DNA of 38,041 nt from Sulfuritalea sp. (GCA_018333815.1 JAGXSN010000178.1:1-38041), one strand, 5' to 3'; shown: positions 23,952 through 32,980, counted from the first letter of the stretch. Translations and numbers: made by a program. The notes: generated by a model from the sequence alone, not told the origin.

Positions 23952-26117
23952 ATGCCCGCTTCCCGCTTTTTGCAGCACGCGCTCCTGCAGCGCTTCTTTC
24001 CGTTTCTGGCGTGGCTGCCGATCAATGCGTCCGTCCTGCGCGGCGACCTGATTGCCGGCATCATCGGCGCCCTGGTGCTGGTGCCGAAGGCGATGGCCTA
24101 CGCCCAGTTGTCTGGCCTGCCGGTCTATTTCGGACTCTACACCGCATTCATTCCGGCCATTCTTGCCGCCTTGTGGGGTTCTTCGCGGCAGTTGCTGACC
24201 GGGCCGGTCGCCATCGTTTCGCTGATGACCGCCGCCGCCGTCACTCCGCTCGCCGTTCCGATGAGCGAGGACTACATCGGCCTGGTACTCCTGCTCACCC
24301 TGCTCGTCGGCATCATCCAGTTCGCGCTCGGCGCCGTCAAGCTGGGCACCATCGTCAACTTCGTGTCCCACCCGGTCATTCTCGGCTTCATCAACGCCGC
24401 GGCGATCATCATCGCCCTTTCGCAGCTGGATCTGCTGCTCGGCATCCCCAAGGGGCGCAGCGGTTCCTTTCTCAAGGACATCTGGGAAATGCTCGCCTAC
24501 CTGCCCCAGACCCATCTGCCCACGCTGGCCATGTCGGCTTTCGCCCTGGCGCTGATGCTCGCATTGAAAAAAGTCAAGATGCTGATCAAGCCGAGCGTGT
24601 TGATCGTGGTGGTCGTCACGACCCTGGTCAGCTATTTCGCCGGCTACGCCCACGACAGCAAGGGCAAGCCCGAGGACATCGTCAACCCGGCGATCCATGC
24701 CCTGGTGATGGGCCACATCGTCGCCGACGACAACATCCGTGCCATGACCGCGGAAATCGCGGACAAATCCGCGGAACTGCGCGCGCTCGGCCAGGAGGAC
24801 GATCTCGCCGAGATCGCCGAGATCAACTATCAACTCGATCTGATGCGCCTGGCAATCGCCAACATGGAGCACGACAACAAGGAGCGCATGCAGCAGCTCC
24901 ATCGGGTCAAGCTAAAGCGCGCCCTTGCTGCCGAAACCGGGTCGGCAAAAATTTACCTCGAGGGCGAAGTGCCGCCGACAGTCGCTACCGATGGCCGCAC
25001 CTGGCACATCAAGAAAATCGAAGACGGCCAGATCGGACTGGTGGGCGGCGGCGAGGTGATCGGCGCCATCCCGTCCGGCCTGCCCGATCTGCGCCTGCCG
25101 ACACTGGGTTTCGAAGCTGTCCTGTCCCTCGTTACCGCCGCACTGATCATCGCGCTGGTCGGGTTCATGGAAACGATTTCGATGGCGAAGGCGCTGTCGG
25201 CCCAGACCAAGCAGCGCATCGACCCCAACCAGGAGTTGATCGGCCAGGGGGTGGCAAACATCGGCGGAGCGTTCTTCCAGTCCTATCCCGCCTGCGGCTC
25301 CTTCACCGGTTCGGCCATCAACCTGCAGGCGGGCGCCCGCACCGGGCTGGCTTCGGTATTCAACGGAGTGTTCGTGGCCGTCACTCTGCTGTTTCTGACC
25401 TCCTGGCTCTACTACCTGCCCAAGGCCGTGCTGGCCGTGATCATCCTGCTGGCGGTCGTCGGCCTCATCACCCCGGCCGCAATCAGGCACACCTGGCAAG
25501 CCAGCCGCAAGGATGGGGCCACGGCCCTGGTCACCTTTTTCGCCACCTTGATCTTCGCCCCCCATCTCGACAAGGGCATCATGATCGGCGCGGTGCTGGC
25601 GATCGTCATGCACCTCCACGAAACGATGCAGCCGCGCGTCGCGATTCTGGGTCGCCACCGCGACGGCACCCTGCGCGACGCCAAGATTCACAATCTGCCC
25701 GCCTCCGACGTCATCACCGCCATACGTTTCGATGGCCGCCTCTACTTCGCCAATGTTTCCTACTTCGAGGAAGCAGTGCTCAACGCCGTCGCCGACAACC
25801 CCGCAGCGCCTTACGTGCTGATTGTCGGCGACGGCATCAACGGCATCGACGCGTCGGGCGAGGAAGTCATCCACCACCTCGTCGAGCGCCTCAACGAGAT
25901 TGGCATCGTCGTGCTGTTCGCCGGCCTCAAGAAGCAGATCCACGACGTGATGCGCGCCACCGGCCTGCGTGACAAGATCGGCAAGAAGCGCTTTTTCGCC
26001 ACCGCCGAGGAAGCCCTCAATGTCATCTACTCGCGCGCCGAGTACGCCGGCGAGGACGATCCGCTGCGCCCGCCGCCGCGCCGGGAACCGATGTCCGCCA
26101 TGAAGCTGCACGAATAA
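23952..26117 (+). CDS. SulP-family anion transporter with STAS domain and a soluble insert
   Basis: 721 aa. The N-terminal part (about residues 25-230) is the SulP membrane core with the family segment GPVAIVSLMTAAAV; helices resume after about residue 370 (FEAVLSLVTAALIIALVGFMETISMAKAL), and a STAS domain ends the protein (about residues 560-700). Between the two membrane halves sits an insert of about 135 residues (roughly 233-368), charged and helical with coiled-coil character, that ordinary SulP proteins lack. Substrate is open: sulfate made by sulfur oxidation, or bicarbonate for the carboxysome as in BicA-like SulP proteins. The ATG at 23952 has no clear ribosome binding site. Confidence 0.88.
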   Translation: MPASRFLQHALLQRFFPFLAWLPINASVLRGDLIAGIIGALVLVPKAMAYAQLSGLPVYFGLYTAFIPAILAALWGSSRQLLTGPVAIVSLMTAAAVTPLAVPMSEDYIGLVLLLTLLVGIIQFALGAVKLGTIVNFVSHPVILGFINAAAIIIALSQLDLLLGIPKGRSGSFLKDIWEMLAYLPQTHLPTLAMSAFALALMLALKKVKMLIKPSVLIVVVVTTLVSYFAGYAHDSKGKPEDIVNPAIHALVMGHIVADDNIRAMTAEIADKSAELRALGQEDDLAEIAEINYQLDLMRLAIANMEHDNKERMQQLHRVKLKRALAAETGSAKIYLEGEVPPTVATDGRTWHIKKIEDGQIGLVGGGEVIGAIPSGLPDLRLPTLGFEAVLSLVTAALIIALVGFMETISMAKALSAQTKQRIDPNQELIGQGVANIGGAFFQSYPACGSFTGSAINLQAGARTGLASVFNGVFVAVTLLFLTSWLYYLPKAVLAVIILLAVVGLITPAAIRHTWQASRKDGATALVTFFATLIFAPHLDKGIMIGAVLAIVMHLHETMQPRVAILGRHRDGTLRDAKIHNLPASDVITAIRFDGRLYFANVSYFEEAVLNAVADNPAAPYVLIVGDGINGIDASGEEVIHHLVERLNEIGIVVLFAGLKKQIHDVMRATGLRDKIGKKRFFATAEEALNVIYSRAEYAGEDDPLRPPPRREPMSAMKLHE

Positions 26118-26244
26118 CCTACACCCTCAGGCCCATTACCGGGACCGTTGGAGCGCACATGAAACCCCTGGCCGAGCATCCGCACATCGACGCGGATGCG
26201 ACGCCGGCCGCTGTTCGGCATGCCGATTCTGGCGGGGTGATGCC

Positions 26245-26270
26245 GGGAAAGTCGGCGCTGGCGGGACGGC
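26245..26270 (+). repeat. Dispersed repeat copy 3
   Basis: This copy is an exact 26-bp reverse complement of 37982-38007 and matches 2664-2687 at 22 of 24 positions. It lies in the 178-bp gap between the SulP and response-regulator stop codons. A short frame (26159-26371) with a fair ribosome binding site runs through it but overlaps the regulator and resembles nothing I know. Confidence 0.75.
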
Positions 26271-26295
26271 GCATCCGCTGCCCGGCGCCGACCGG

Positions 26296-26670
26296 TCAGT
26301 CCCCGGCCTCCTTGCAGGCGATAATGATCCGTTCGATCAGGTCTTCGATATCGATCGGCTTCAGGCAGTAGTTGCTCGCCCCCTGTTCCATACCGAGGAT
26401 GCTCGACTGCAGGGAAGCATGGCCGGTCAGCATGATCACCGGAAGCCGGGGCGCGACGCGCTTGACCAGGCACAGGCACTCGATGCCGTCGGCATCGCCG
26501 AGCATGACGTCGAGCACTACTGCATCGGGCCAGCCTGCCTGCACCTCCGCCAGCGCCGCGGCGCAGTCGAGGGCGGTCTTCACCTCATAGCTGCGCCGGC
26601 GCAGGCGGCGCGCCATGGTCTCGAGAAACTCGCTTTCGTCGTCGACCAGCAGGATGTTCTTAGGCAGCAT
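26296..26670 (-). CDS. Single-domain response regulator
   Basis: 124-aa CheY-like receiver with nothing after it: acidic pocket D10/D11, phosphoacceptor D54 in VVLDVML, T82 and K104 in CLKP. There is no DNA-binding or enzymatic output domain, so it must act by protein contact or phosphorelay. Its start lies inside the end of the PEP-synthase-like gene (11-bp overlap), so translation is coupled. The sensor kinase four genes upstream is the likely phosphodonor. Confidence 0.93.
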   Translation of the reverse strand: MLPKNILLVDDESEFLETMARRLRRRSYEVKTALDCAAALAEVQAGWPDAVVLDVMLGDADGIECLCLVKRVAPRLPVIMLTGHASLQSSILGMEQGASNYCLKPIDIEDLIERIIIACKEAGD

Positions 26671-29221
26671 GGAGCTGTTCCGCCGCCGTACGGGCGGCAT
26701 TTTCCTGAATCGTGCGGATGTCGGCGCGGATCTTGGCCCGGAACCTCTCGATGAATCCTTCTTCGTCCATCACCATGTCGACCTGGCGCGTGTGGATGAT
26801 CAGGTAGCCGAGCGCCAGCAGGCGCTCGTGCAGATAGGGTATCGGCCTTTTCTCGATGCGCGCCACCAACGCATCGGCTTTGCGGTCCACCCGGAAGCCG
26901 AGTTCCTTGAGCATCTCCGCCAGCAGGCCGACACGCCGGCGCCGGCGCCGCTCGTCCGCCGCACCGCCCTGAAACTGGAAACTGACATAGGACTCGTTGA
27001 GCAATTCAGAGAAATTCGCCTCCGCCAGAGCAAAATGATAGCCGAGGCGCACGCTGAGATTGCAGTACTTCTTCGACACCAGGAAATAGTTCCGGTCGCC
27101 CAGGTTCGAGCGCACGGCCGGATCCAGCTGCGGATTCATCGCCGACTGGGCGATGATCGCACCCAGGCCGCGCACGCTGATCGGCGGCGGCCCCTCCCAG
27201 GGTATCGCGGTCATACCCCCCCAAATGACGCGCATCGGCTCGGAAACGATGTCCTCGATGCGGATGAACTGGGCGGCGGCATCGACCCCCTCCCGGTAGC
27301 CGTCCTTCAGGTTGACCACCCACCACTGGGAAGGACTGTCGGCCACATAAAGCTGCTTGGCCGACTTGTCGCGGGCGCCATGACGCCGGCCGAAATTGAA
27401 CATCTCGTGCAGGGCCTTTTCGTGGCAGAAACGCGTGATGTCGTGCAGCGTGCGGCAGTTCGCCGGCTTGAAGAACGGCGAGTCCGGCTCGGTGAGATGC
27501 AGCGGCGTGACATGGATCAGCGCCTCCTTGAGCAGACCGTAGATCGGACTGCCGACCATCAGGCTGCGGCGCGTGGACGCCCGGGTCAGCAGGGCCTCGA
27601 CGCGACCGGCATAAACCCGGCGGCTGTCGGCGCACAGCGTGACGATCTGGCCATTCTCCAGCCGGGCCGATGCGTCCCCGCCGTCGAACAGGGCCGGAAC
27701 GCCGAACTCCCGCGCCACGGTCGCCAGATGGGTCGCGCTCTGGCCGGTGTCGCTGATCACGCCGGCGGCGCGACTGATGAGCACCGCCCACTCCGGCCAG
27801 GGCGTTTCCACCACCAGCACGGCGCCTTTGGGAAACTCGAGCACGTCGAGCGCGCAATTGACCTTGAACACCGGCCCGACGGCAACGCCTTGGCTGGCGG
27901 TCACCCCGCCCTCCACCAGCAGCTGCGCATCGACCGCGCCGGCAGGAGCCTGGGCTTCCGTTACCGGGACAGGTGCGGTATCGAGCGGTCGCGCCTGCAG
28001 GATGTAGAGATCGCCGCTCGCGTCGATCGCCCACTCGATGTCCTGCGGCCCGCCGAAATGCGCCTCGATGCGCAGGGAGAGTTCCGCCAGTTCGCGCACC
28101 TGCGTCTCGGCAAGACACGGTCCCCGGCCCGGCTGCGCCTCCTTGCGGCAGCAAATGGCATGCGGCGGTTCGCGCTCGACTTCGAGCATGTCGTAGGCCG
28201 CCACCCCATCCACGATCTGATCCCCCAGCCCGAGTGCGGCATGGATCAGCAGATGCCCCGCCCCGGCATCGGCGGGCGGGCGGGTATATACGACCCCGCT
28301 GACATGGGCATCCACCATGACGATGCATCCCACGCACATGATGACATCCTGATGCCGGAAGCCGCGCTGCTGGTGATAGACGATCGCCTGGCTCTGGTAC
28401 TTGCCGGCCAGGATGTCGCGATACACCGGAAGAATATCGTCCAGGCCGATGCGCAGGCGGCTGCGATACTGTCCGGCGAAGGAGCTGACATCGCTGTCCT
28501 CGCCCAGCGCACTCGAACGCAGCGCCACCTTGAAGTCGTTCTTCCCCTGTCGCTCGATCAACTCGTGGGTCTGCGCGCGGATGGCGCGCTCCAGATCGTC
28601 CGGAAAGGATGTCGCCCGGATCAGCTCCTGAATTTCGGAACTGACGGAATAAAGCGCCGTGAGATCGTCGAGGTCCAGGGTTTGGAGCAGGCGATTGATC
28701 TCGATCTGAGTGTGGCTCACCTCCATGAAATGCTTGGCGGCGGCGGCGGTGACAGCGAAGCCGTCCGGAACGCGGATACCCAGCAGGTTGCGCATCTCAC
28801 CCAGATTGGCCATCTTGCCGCCGACCTGGTTAATGAGGCTGCGCTCGATCTCGTCGATCGAGTAGGTGAACACCCTGCCCTTGACCTCGGGCTGGCGCGA
28901 AAGGATCGCCTCGATGCGGTGGGTGACGGCGGCGAAGCTGTCATTCAGGCCCCGGTAACGCCCTTCGGACAGCACCGTCAGGCTCTGGATCATCTTGTAA
29001 ACATTGACCGTCAGCGCCGTCAGCTCGCCGCGCACGAAGGTCATGCCGAACGGTCTGCCCGAGCGCAGCATGGCCTCCGCCCGGGCCATGCCTTCGAGCG
29101 CGTTATTGTTGGCCGTCAGCAGGGCGCGAAAGTTCTTGAAATGCGTCTGGAATGCAGACTGGATGCGATCGTCGTGCCGCCGGCCGCGCCGGCGGAAAAG
29201 GTCAACAATCCAGCCAAACAT
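26660..29221 (-). CDS. PEP-synthase-like protein with PEP/pyruvate-binding and phosphohistidine domains
   Basis: 853 aa. After about 125 helical residues comes a PPDK N-terminal ATP-grasp domain (about 131-420; GGKMANLGEMRNL, VALRSSALGEDSDVSSFAGQY, EWAIDASGDLYILQARPL). A swivelling phosphohistidine domain follows with His498 in GQSATHLATVAREFGVPAL. The Thr two residues before His in PEP synthase (TCH, the regulatory site) is Ala here. The last roughly 330 residues lack any motif of the PEP-binding TIM barrel I can recognise and hold a different domain (YHFALAEANFSELLNESYVS). It is thus unlikely to be a plain PEP synthase; it may phosphorylate itself or another protein. GGGGGAGG ribosome binding site. 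Confidence 0.8.
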   Translation of the reverse strand: MFGWIVDLFRRRGRRHDDRIQSAFQTHFKNFRALLTANNNALEGMARAEAMLRSGRPFGMTFVRGELTALTVNVYKMIQSLTVLSEGRYRGLNDSFAAVTHRIEAILSRQPEVKGRVFTYSIDEIERSLINQVGGKMANLGEMRNLLGIRVPDGFAVTAAAAKHFMEVSHTQIEINRLLQTLDLDDLTALYSVSSEIQELIRATSFPDDLERAIRAQTHELIERQGKNDFKVALRSSALGEDSDVSSFAGQYRSRLRIGLDDILPVYRDILAGKYQSQAIVYHQQRGFRHQDVIMCVGCIVMVDAHVSGVVYTRPPADAGAGHLLIHAALGLGDQIVDGVAAYDMLEVEREPPHAICCRKEAQPGRGPCLAETQVRELAELSLRIEAHFGGPQDIEWAIDASGDLYILQARPLDTAPVPVTEAQAPAGAVDAQLLVEGGVTASQGVAVGPVFKVNCALDVLEFPKGAVLVVETPWPEWAVLISRAAGVISDTGQSATHLATVAREFGVPALFDGGDASARLENGQIVTLCADSRRVYAGRVEALLTRASTRRSLMVGSPIYGLLKEALIHVTPLHLTEPDSPFFKPANCRTLHDITRFCHEKALHEMFNFGRRHGARDKSAKQLYVADSPSQWWVVNLKDGYREGVDAAAQFIRIEDIVSEPMRVIWGGMTAIPWEGPPPISVRGLGAIIAQSAMNPQLDPAVRSNLGDRNYFLVSKKYCNLSVRLGYHFALAEANFSELLNESYVSFQFQGGAADERRRRRRVGLLAEMLKELGFRVDRKADALVARIEKRPIPYLHERLLALGYLIIHTRQVDMVMDEEGFIERFRAKIRADIRTIQENAARTAAEQLHAA

Positions 29222-29231
29222 GAAAACCTCC

Positions 29232-29272
29232 CCCGGCGCCGCGCCGGAACCTCGTCCCGACGCGGCGCCGGG
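29232..29272. other. Intercistronic hairpin within the signalling operon
   Basis: CCCGGCGCCGCG and CGCGGCGCCGGG form a perfect 12-bp stem with a 17-base loop, in the 57-bp gap between the unknown membrane protein gene and the PEP-synthase-like gene. There is no U-run. It could set relative expression by processing or partial termination. Confidence 0.6.
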
Positions 29273-29278
29273 ACGGAT

Positions 29279-29968
29279 TTAGTGTTCGAGCCTCAGTCCG
29301 ATCCCCTCAAACAGGAAGAGGATGGCATACCCATACCATACCGTATAAATGACATAACCCACCAAGGCCGCCAGCACGATCCAGAACAGGTCCATGATCG
29401 GTATGGCTTCGATGCCGTAGTAATTGTAGGCCGGCTCGACGCCCTTGGTGACCACGTCGTGCAGGATCTTGCTCTCGGCAAAGCGCCCCTGGCGATCGAG
29501 ATCCTTCGCCGCGGCGGAAAGGATCTTGTGCCAGTCGAAGAGCGCCTGACGCGCTTCGAGACCATACTTGGCGGTGACCGCCGCGCCGTCATTGGCGAAC
29601 ATCAGGTCGGCATCGGTCAGCGCCTGGCCGAGCAGCTTGCCGAGGTCGGCATCGACGGCCAACTGCATCTCCTGGCGCGTGACGCCGGCCCCGCCCTGAC
29701 CGAGCAGCTTTTCCATGCGCTCGGCCTGGGGCGCGCTGGCGGCCTGCAGGGTCAGGCTGACGGCGCTCCCGGCATGCTTTTCGGCCTTCTCGTTCAGATC
29801 GGGAATGTAATAGGCCGAATTTTTCGAGATCGAATTGAACACGTTGTCGAGATAGCTGATCGTGTTCTTTCCGTCCGGCCACAGCGGCATGAAGAGGACG
29901 GCAAGCACCAGGAAAAATCCGGTCAGCAGAATCAAGCCGAGGCCAAATTCCTTTTTGTCGTGGATCAT
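29279..29968 (-). CDS. Unknown membrane protein with a large periplasmic-type domain
   Basis: 229 aa from ATG 29968; GGAGG lies seven bases upstream, and the start is three bases after the TSUP stop. There is one helix near the N-terminus (FGLGLILLTGFFLVLAVLFM) and one near the C-terminus (PIMDLFWIVLAALVGYVIYTVWYGYAILFLF). Between them lies a soluble, mostly helical domain of about 160 residues with no motif I recognise. The layout resembles a sensor or scaffold module. Its place between the transporter and the phosphotransfer protein suggests it joins them physically. Function unknown. Confidence 0.75.
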   Translation of the reverse strand: MIHDKKEFGLGLILLTGFFLVLAVLFMPLWPDGKNTISYLDNVFNSISKNSAYYIPDLNEKAEKHAGSAVSLTLQAASAPQAERMEKLLGQGGAGVTRQEMQLAVDADLGKLLGQALTDADLMFANDGAAVTAKYGLEARQALFDWHKILSAAAKDLDRQGRFAESKILHDVVTKGVEPAYNYYGIEAIPIMDLFWIVLAALVGYVIYTVWYGYAILFLFEGIGLRLEH

Positions 29969-29970
29969 GT

Positions 29971-31269
29971 TCAATCCTCCCGCTTGAGCGTCTTGAGGTT
30001 GCTGAAGAATGTCCAGAACACCCAGATCGTGAACGTGCTGAGGACGACGAAGAAGATGGCGATGCCGATGCGCTCGATGAGCAGTCCGGCTTCGGCCGAC
30101 AGCGGAATGTAGCCCAGGTTCCCCAGCTTGCCGGGCAGCGCGAAGATGCGGTTGGCAAAAGCAGCCAGCACGGCAACGGCGAAGAAACCGCGGATGGTCA
30201 CCCCTGATACCACCTTGGTCACCAGCGTGCCGATCTGGATGCCGAACAGGGAACCGAGCAGCATCCCCATCGCCAGCGTGTAGAAGATGAAGCCGTAGAT
30301 CGCATACTGGCCGATGCCCGCGTAGCCCGCGGTGAACACGATTTGCAGGATGTCCGTGCCGACCGTCGTCGAGGCCGAAACGCCGAGGACATAGACGAAA
30401 ATCGGGAAGGTGAGGAACCCGCCGCCCACACCCATGATGGCGGCGGCGATGCCGACGATGAAACCGCTGATGACCAGGAACAGTGCGGAAACCTTGCGGC
30501 CGCCCGGAACCACGCCTTCGTCGAAATGAATCATCGGCGGGATGTTGACCGACTGGATCCTGCGCGACAGCGAGGTCATGTCGTCGTGGTCTGGCGCAAC
30601 CTGATTGCTGCCCTCGACCCTGCCCTGCGCAGCCGGCTTGCGGGAGGCCTTGCGTATCCGCAGGTAGTCGGACAGGCCGTAAAAACCGAGGAAGCCGAGC
30701 AGGAAGACATAGACCGTGGTGATGAAGGCGTCGGAAAGAACCGGGTTGGCCTCGTAGATTGTTCGGTTGATGTAGCCGCCCAGGGTCGCGCCGCCGATGG
30801 AGCCGACCAGGAAGGTCACCGCGAGCATCACGGAAATGTTGCCCAGCTTGCGGTGCAGGACGCTGCCCATGATCGCCTTGGCGAAAATGTGGAACAGGTC
30901 GGTGCCGACGGCAAGGATGCCCTTGACGCCCGCGCTCATGAGCGCGGGGGCGATGATGAAACCCCCGCCGGCGCCGATGCAGCCGGTGATCAGGCCGGCC
31001 ACGACGCCGACGGCGATCGACGCCAGGAAAATCGTGGTCGTGTAGTAGGCAGGACTGAATGCCTGCTTGCCCCCCAACACGTTCGGCAGGGCTTCATTGA
31101 CCGATTCGGCGAAGGTCGTGCCGATCAAGAAGACGGGCAGGATCAGCAGCAGCAGCAACCCCATGCGGCGCCGGTCATGCAGGATGCGGAGCGAGGTGTC
31201 GATTTCCCAGCGCGCGAAACTTCGCGCTCCATGCATCATAAGTGCGTAAAACTCTCTAGAGACTCCCAT
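29971..31269 (-). CDS. TSUP (TauE/SafE) sulfite/sulfur-anion exporter
   Basis: 432-aa membrane protein with two homologous helix bundles, each opening with the family's glycine-rich motif: GLITGCIGAGGGFIIAPALM and AAAIMGVGGGFLTFPIFVYV, followed by VGTDLFH and VGTDILQ. A central hydrophilic loop of about 60 residues separates the halves. An N-terminal arm of about 55 residues precedes the first helix, longer than usual. Start at 31269 after AGGGGAGAGAG. TSUP proteins export sulfite, sulfoacetate or related anions; the exact cargo cannot be read. It lies between the kinase gene (28-bp gap) and the unknown membrane protein gene (2-bp gap). Confidence 0.88.
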   Translation of the reverse strand: MGVSREFYALMMHGARSFARWEIDTSLRILHDRRRMGLLLLLILPVFLIGTTFAESVNEALPNVLGGKQAFSPAYYTTTIFLASIAVGVVAGLITGCIGAGGGFIIAPALMSAGVKGILAVGTDLFHIFAKAIMGSVLHRKLGNISVMLAVTFLVGSIGGATLGGYINRTIYEANPVLSDAFITTVYVFLLGFLGFYGLSDYLRIRKASRKPAAQGRVEGSNQVAPDHDDMTSLSRRIQSVNIPPMIHFDEGVVPGGRKVSALFLVISGFIVGIAAAIMGVGGGFLTFPIFVYVLGVSASTTVGTDILQIVFTAGYAGIGQYAIYGFIFYTLAMGMLLGSLFGIQIGTLVTKVVSGVTIRGFFAVAVLAAFANRIFALPGKLGNLGYIPLSAEAGLLIERIGIAIFFVVLSTFTIWVFWTFFSNLKTLKRED

Positions 31270-31297
31270 TGCTAACTCTCTCCCCTTAAAAAAACCG

Positions 31298-32980
31298 TCA
31301 AACCCTCTGTTCGGCGCCGCCGGTTTGGCGGCGGTCCGCTGCCGGCAAATACAAACTGAATACCGCGCCACCCTCCTGCCGGTTGGCCGCCGTCAGGCGC
31401 CCGCCGCTTTTCTCCATGATCTCGCGCGAGACGTAAAGCCCGAGCCCCGTGCCCTTGCCCTTCGGCTTCGTGGTGAAAAACGGATCGTACAGATGCGTCA
31501 GCACCGTGCCGCTCAGGCCCGGACCATTGTCGGCGAAATCCGCCGCAACCCGATCGCCGGCAAGGCGGCTGGCGATCTCGATCGAGCCGTCCTTGCCGAT
31601 GGCATCGATCGCGTTGTGCAGGATATTCAGAATCACCTGCTGCAGACGAGCCGGATCGCAGATCGCTTTCGGCAGGTTGGCGCCGTAGCGCCGCAGCAGG
31701 ACGATGCGATGGCGCCTGGCTTCGTGTTCGAACAGCGCCACGGTCTCCTCGAGCGCCTGGTTGATGTCGATTTCCATGTCCCTGCCTTCCGGCGCATGGG
31801 AAAAACCGAGCAGGCGCCGGGTGATCGTGCCGGCGCGTCCGGTCTGCGTCCGGATTTTTCCCAGCGCGAGGAAATAATCCTCCGCATGCAGCAAGCTCTC
31901 CTGCCGCTCGTCTTCCATCAGATCGCGCATCAAGCCGGCCTGGTCCGCAATCAGCTGCAGCGGATTGTTGATTTCGTGGGCGACGCTGGCGGCCAGGCGC
32001 CCGATCAGCGCCATCTTTTCCATCTCCCCCATGTGGTTGACCAGAACACTGCGATCCTGTTCGGCGCGCTCCAGGCGCCCGATCATCGAGCGGGTCAGCA
32101 CCACCGCGACCAGGACGATCAACACCGTCGCGATCGCCACCACGGCCGTATCCAGACGCCGCGCCTCGTCGTAGGACGCCAGGGCCGCGGGCAGGCTGGA
32201 CTTGAGCACCATGAGCCAGCGGCCGTCATTCACCGCAATCGCGCTGACCAGGTGGTCGCCCGACCGGACCGCCTTGCCGCCCCGGTCCGCCAGATCCGCG
32301 AACAGGGCCAGCTGGGCGGGACTGGGGACATCCTGACCACGTCGGCTGGGCGTCTGCCATTCGCCGCGCCGGTTGACGATGAAGGCATCGCCGTCCGGAC
32401 CGACATTCACCGATTCAAGCAGGCTGTTGAAGAAGGCGGAATTGACGGTGGCACGCAGAATCCAGCGCCGGTCGGCATCGGCGACCGCCACGACGAGATG
32501 GGGAACCTGGCGCACGCCGGGAAAGACATCGCTGACGTAGCGCCCCCCCTTCATGACTTCGGCAAACCAATCGGCCTGGGCATAGTTTTCATTGGACAAC
32601 GCCTGTTCGAAGGGGCCGTGGTAGGCGCGATGCCAGCCGAGATGGTCGATGACGCCGAGGTCGGTGATCGCTCCGCTGCGGTTCGTGGCATCGAACAGTC
32701 GGCCGAGGCGCTGTCCGTCGACCAGGGCATGCGGCCCGAAAAACGAAAGATATCCCGCCAGCAGATCCTCTTCGGCCGCCAGGAAACGGTCGATGATTTC
32801 CTTGCGGTCGCGCGCCAGGGTCGTCAATTCGAGGGAAGTCCCCTCGATCCACGAATCCTGGTAGAAACGCGCGGCGTTGAAATTCAGGATGAGCAGCGGC
32901 ACCACGGCCACAACGACGAAGACCAGCGCAAACAGAAATTTCTGCTTGGCATAAAAGGCCTCGCGCGCGCGCACGGTCAT
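31298..32980 (-). CDS. Membrane sensor histidine kinase with Cache-type sensor
   Basis: 560 aa. A helix (FLFALVFVVVAVVPLLIL) leads into a periplasmic sensor of about 260 residues resembling a double Cache domain (WFAEVMKGGRYVSDVFPG, HLVVAVADADRRWILRA). After a second helix (TAVVAIATVLIVLVAVVL) comes the kinase core: His335 in ASVAHEINNPL, the N box NILHNAIDAI, DNGPGLSG and GKGTGLGLYVS. No receiver domain is attached; the receiver is encoded at the operon end. Start at 32980 (MTVRAREAFYAKQ), since upstream in-frame codons give low-quality sequence. It likely senses a small periplasmic ligand, perhaps a sulfur anion given the TSUP gene next door. Confidence 0.88.
   Translation of the reverse strand: MTVRAREAFYAKQKFLFALVFVVVAVVPLLILNFNAARFYQDSWIEGTSLELTTLARDRKEIIDRFLAAEEDLLAGYLSFFGPHALVDGQRLGRLFDATNRSGAITDLGVIDHLGWHRAYHGPFEQALSNENYAQADWFAEVMKGGRYVSDVFPGVRQVPHLVVAVADADRRWILRATVNSAFFNSLLESVNVGPDGDAFIVNRRGEWQTPSRRGQDVPSPAQLALFADLADRGGKAVRSGDHLVSAIAVNDGRWLMVLKSSLPAALASYDEARRLDTAVVAIATVLIVLVAVVLTRSMIGRLERAEQDRSVLVNHMGEMEKMALIGRLAASVAHEINNPLQLIADQAGLMRDLMEDERQESLLHAEDYFLALGKIRTQTGRAGTITRRLLGFSHAPEGRDMEIDINQALEETVALFEHEARRHRIVLLRRYGANLPKAICDPARLQQVILNILHNAIDAIGKDGSIEIASRLAGDRVAADFADNGPGLSGTVLTHLYDPFFTTKPKGKGTGLGLYVSREIMEKSGGRLTAANRQEGGAVFSLYLPAADRRQTGGAEQRV

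Noticed and set aside
26159-26371. Possible 70-aa plus-strand gene after SulP with a fair ribosome binding site
   Set aside because: It runs through the dispersed repeat and into the response regulator gene on the other strand, and resembles no protein known to me. A decayed gene remnant is possible but unsupported.
26615-30112. Long plus-strand open frame (1165 codons) across the PEP-synthase-like gene
   Set aside because: Antisense shadow of 26660-29974; Arg/His/Asp-rich sequence with no recognisable domain and no ribosome binding site.
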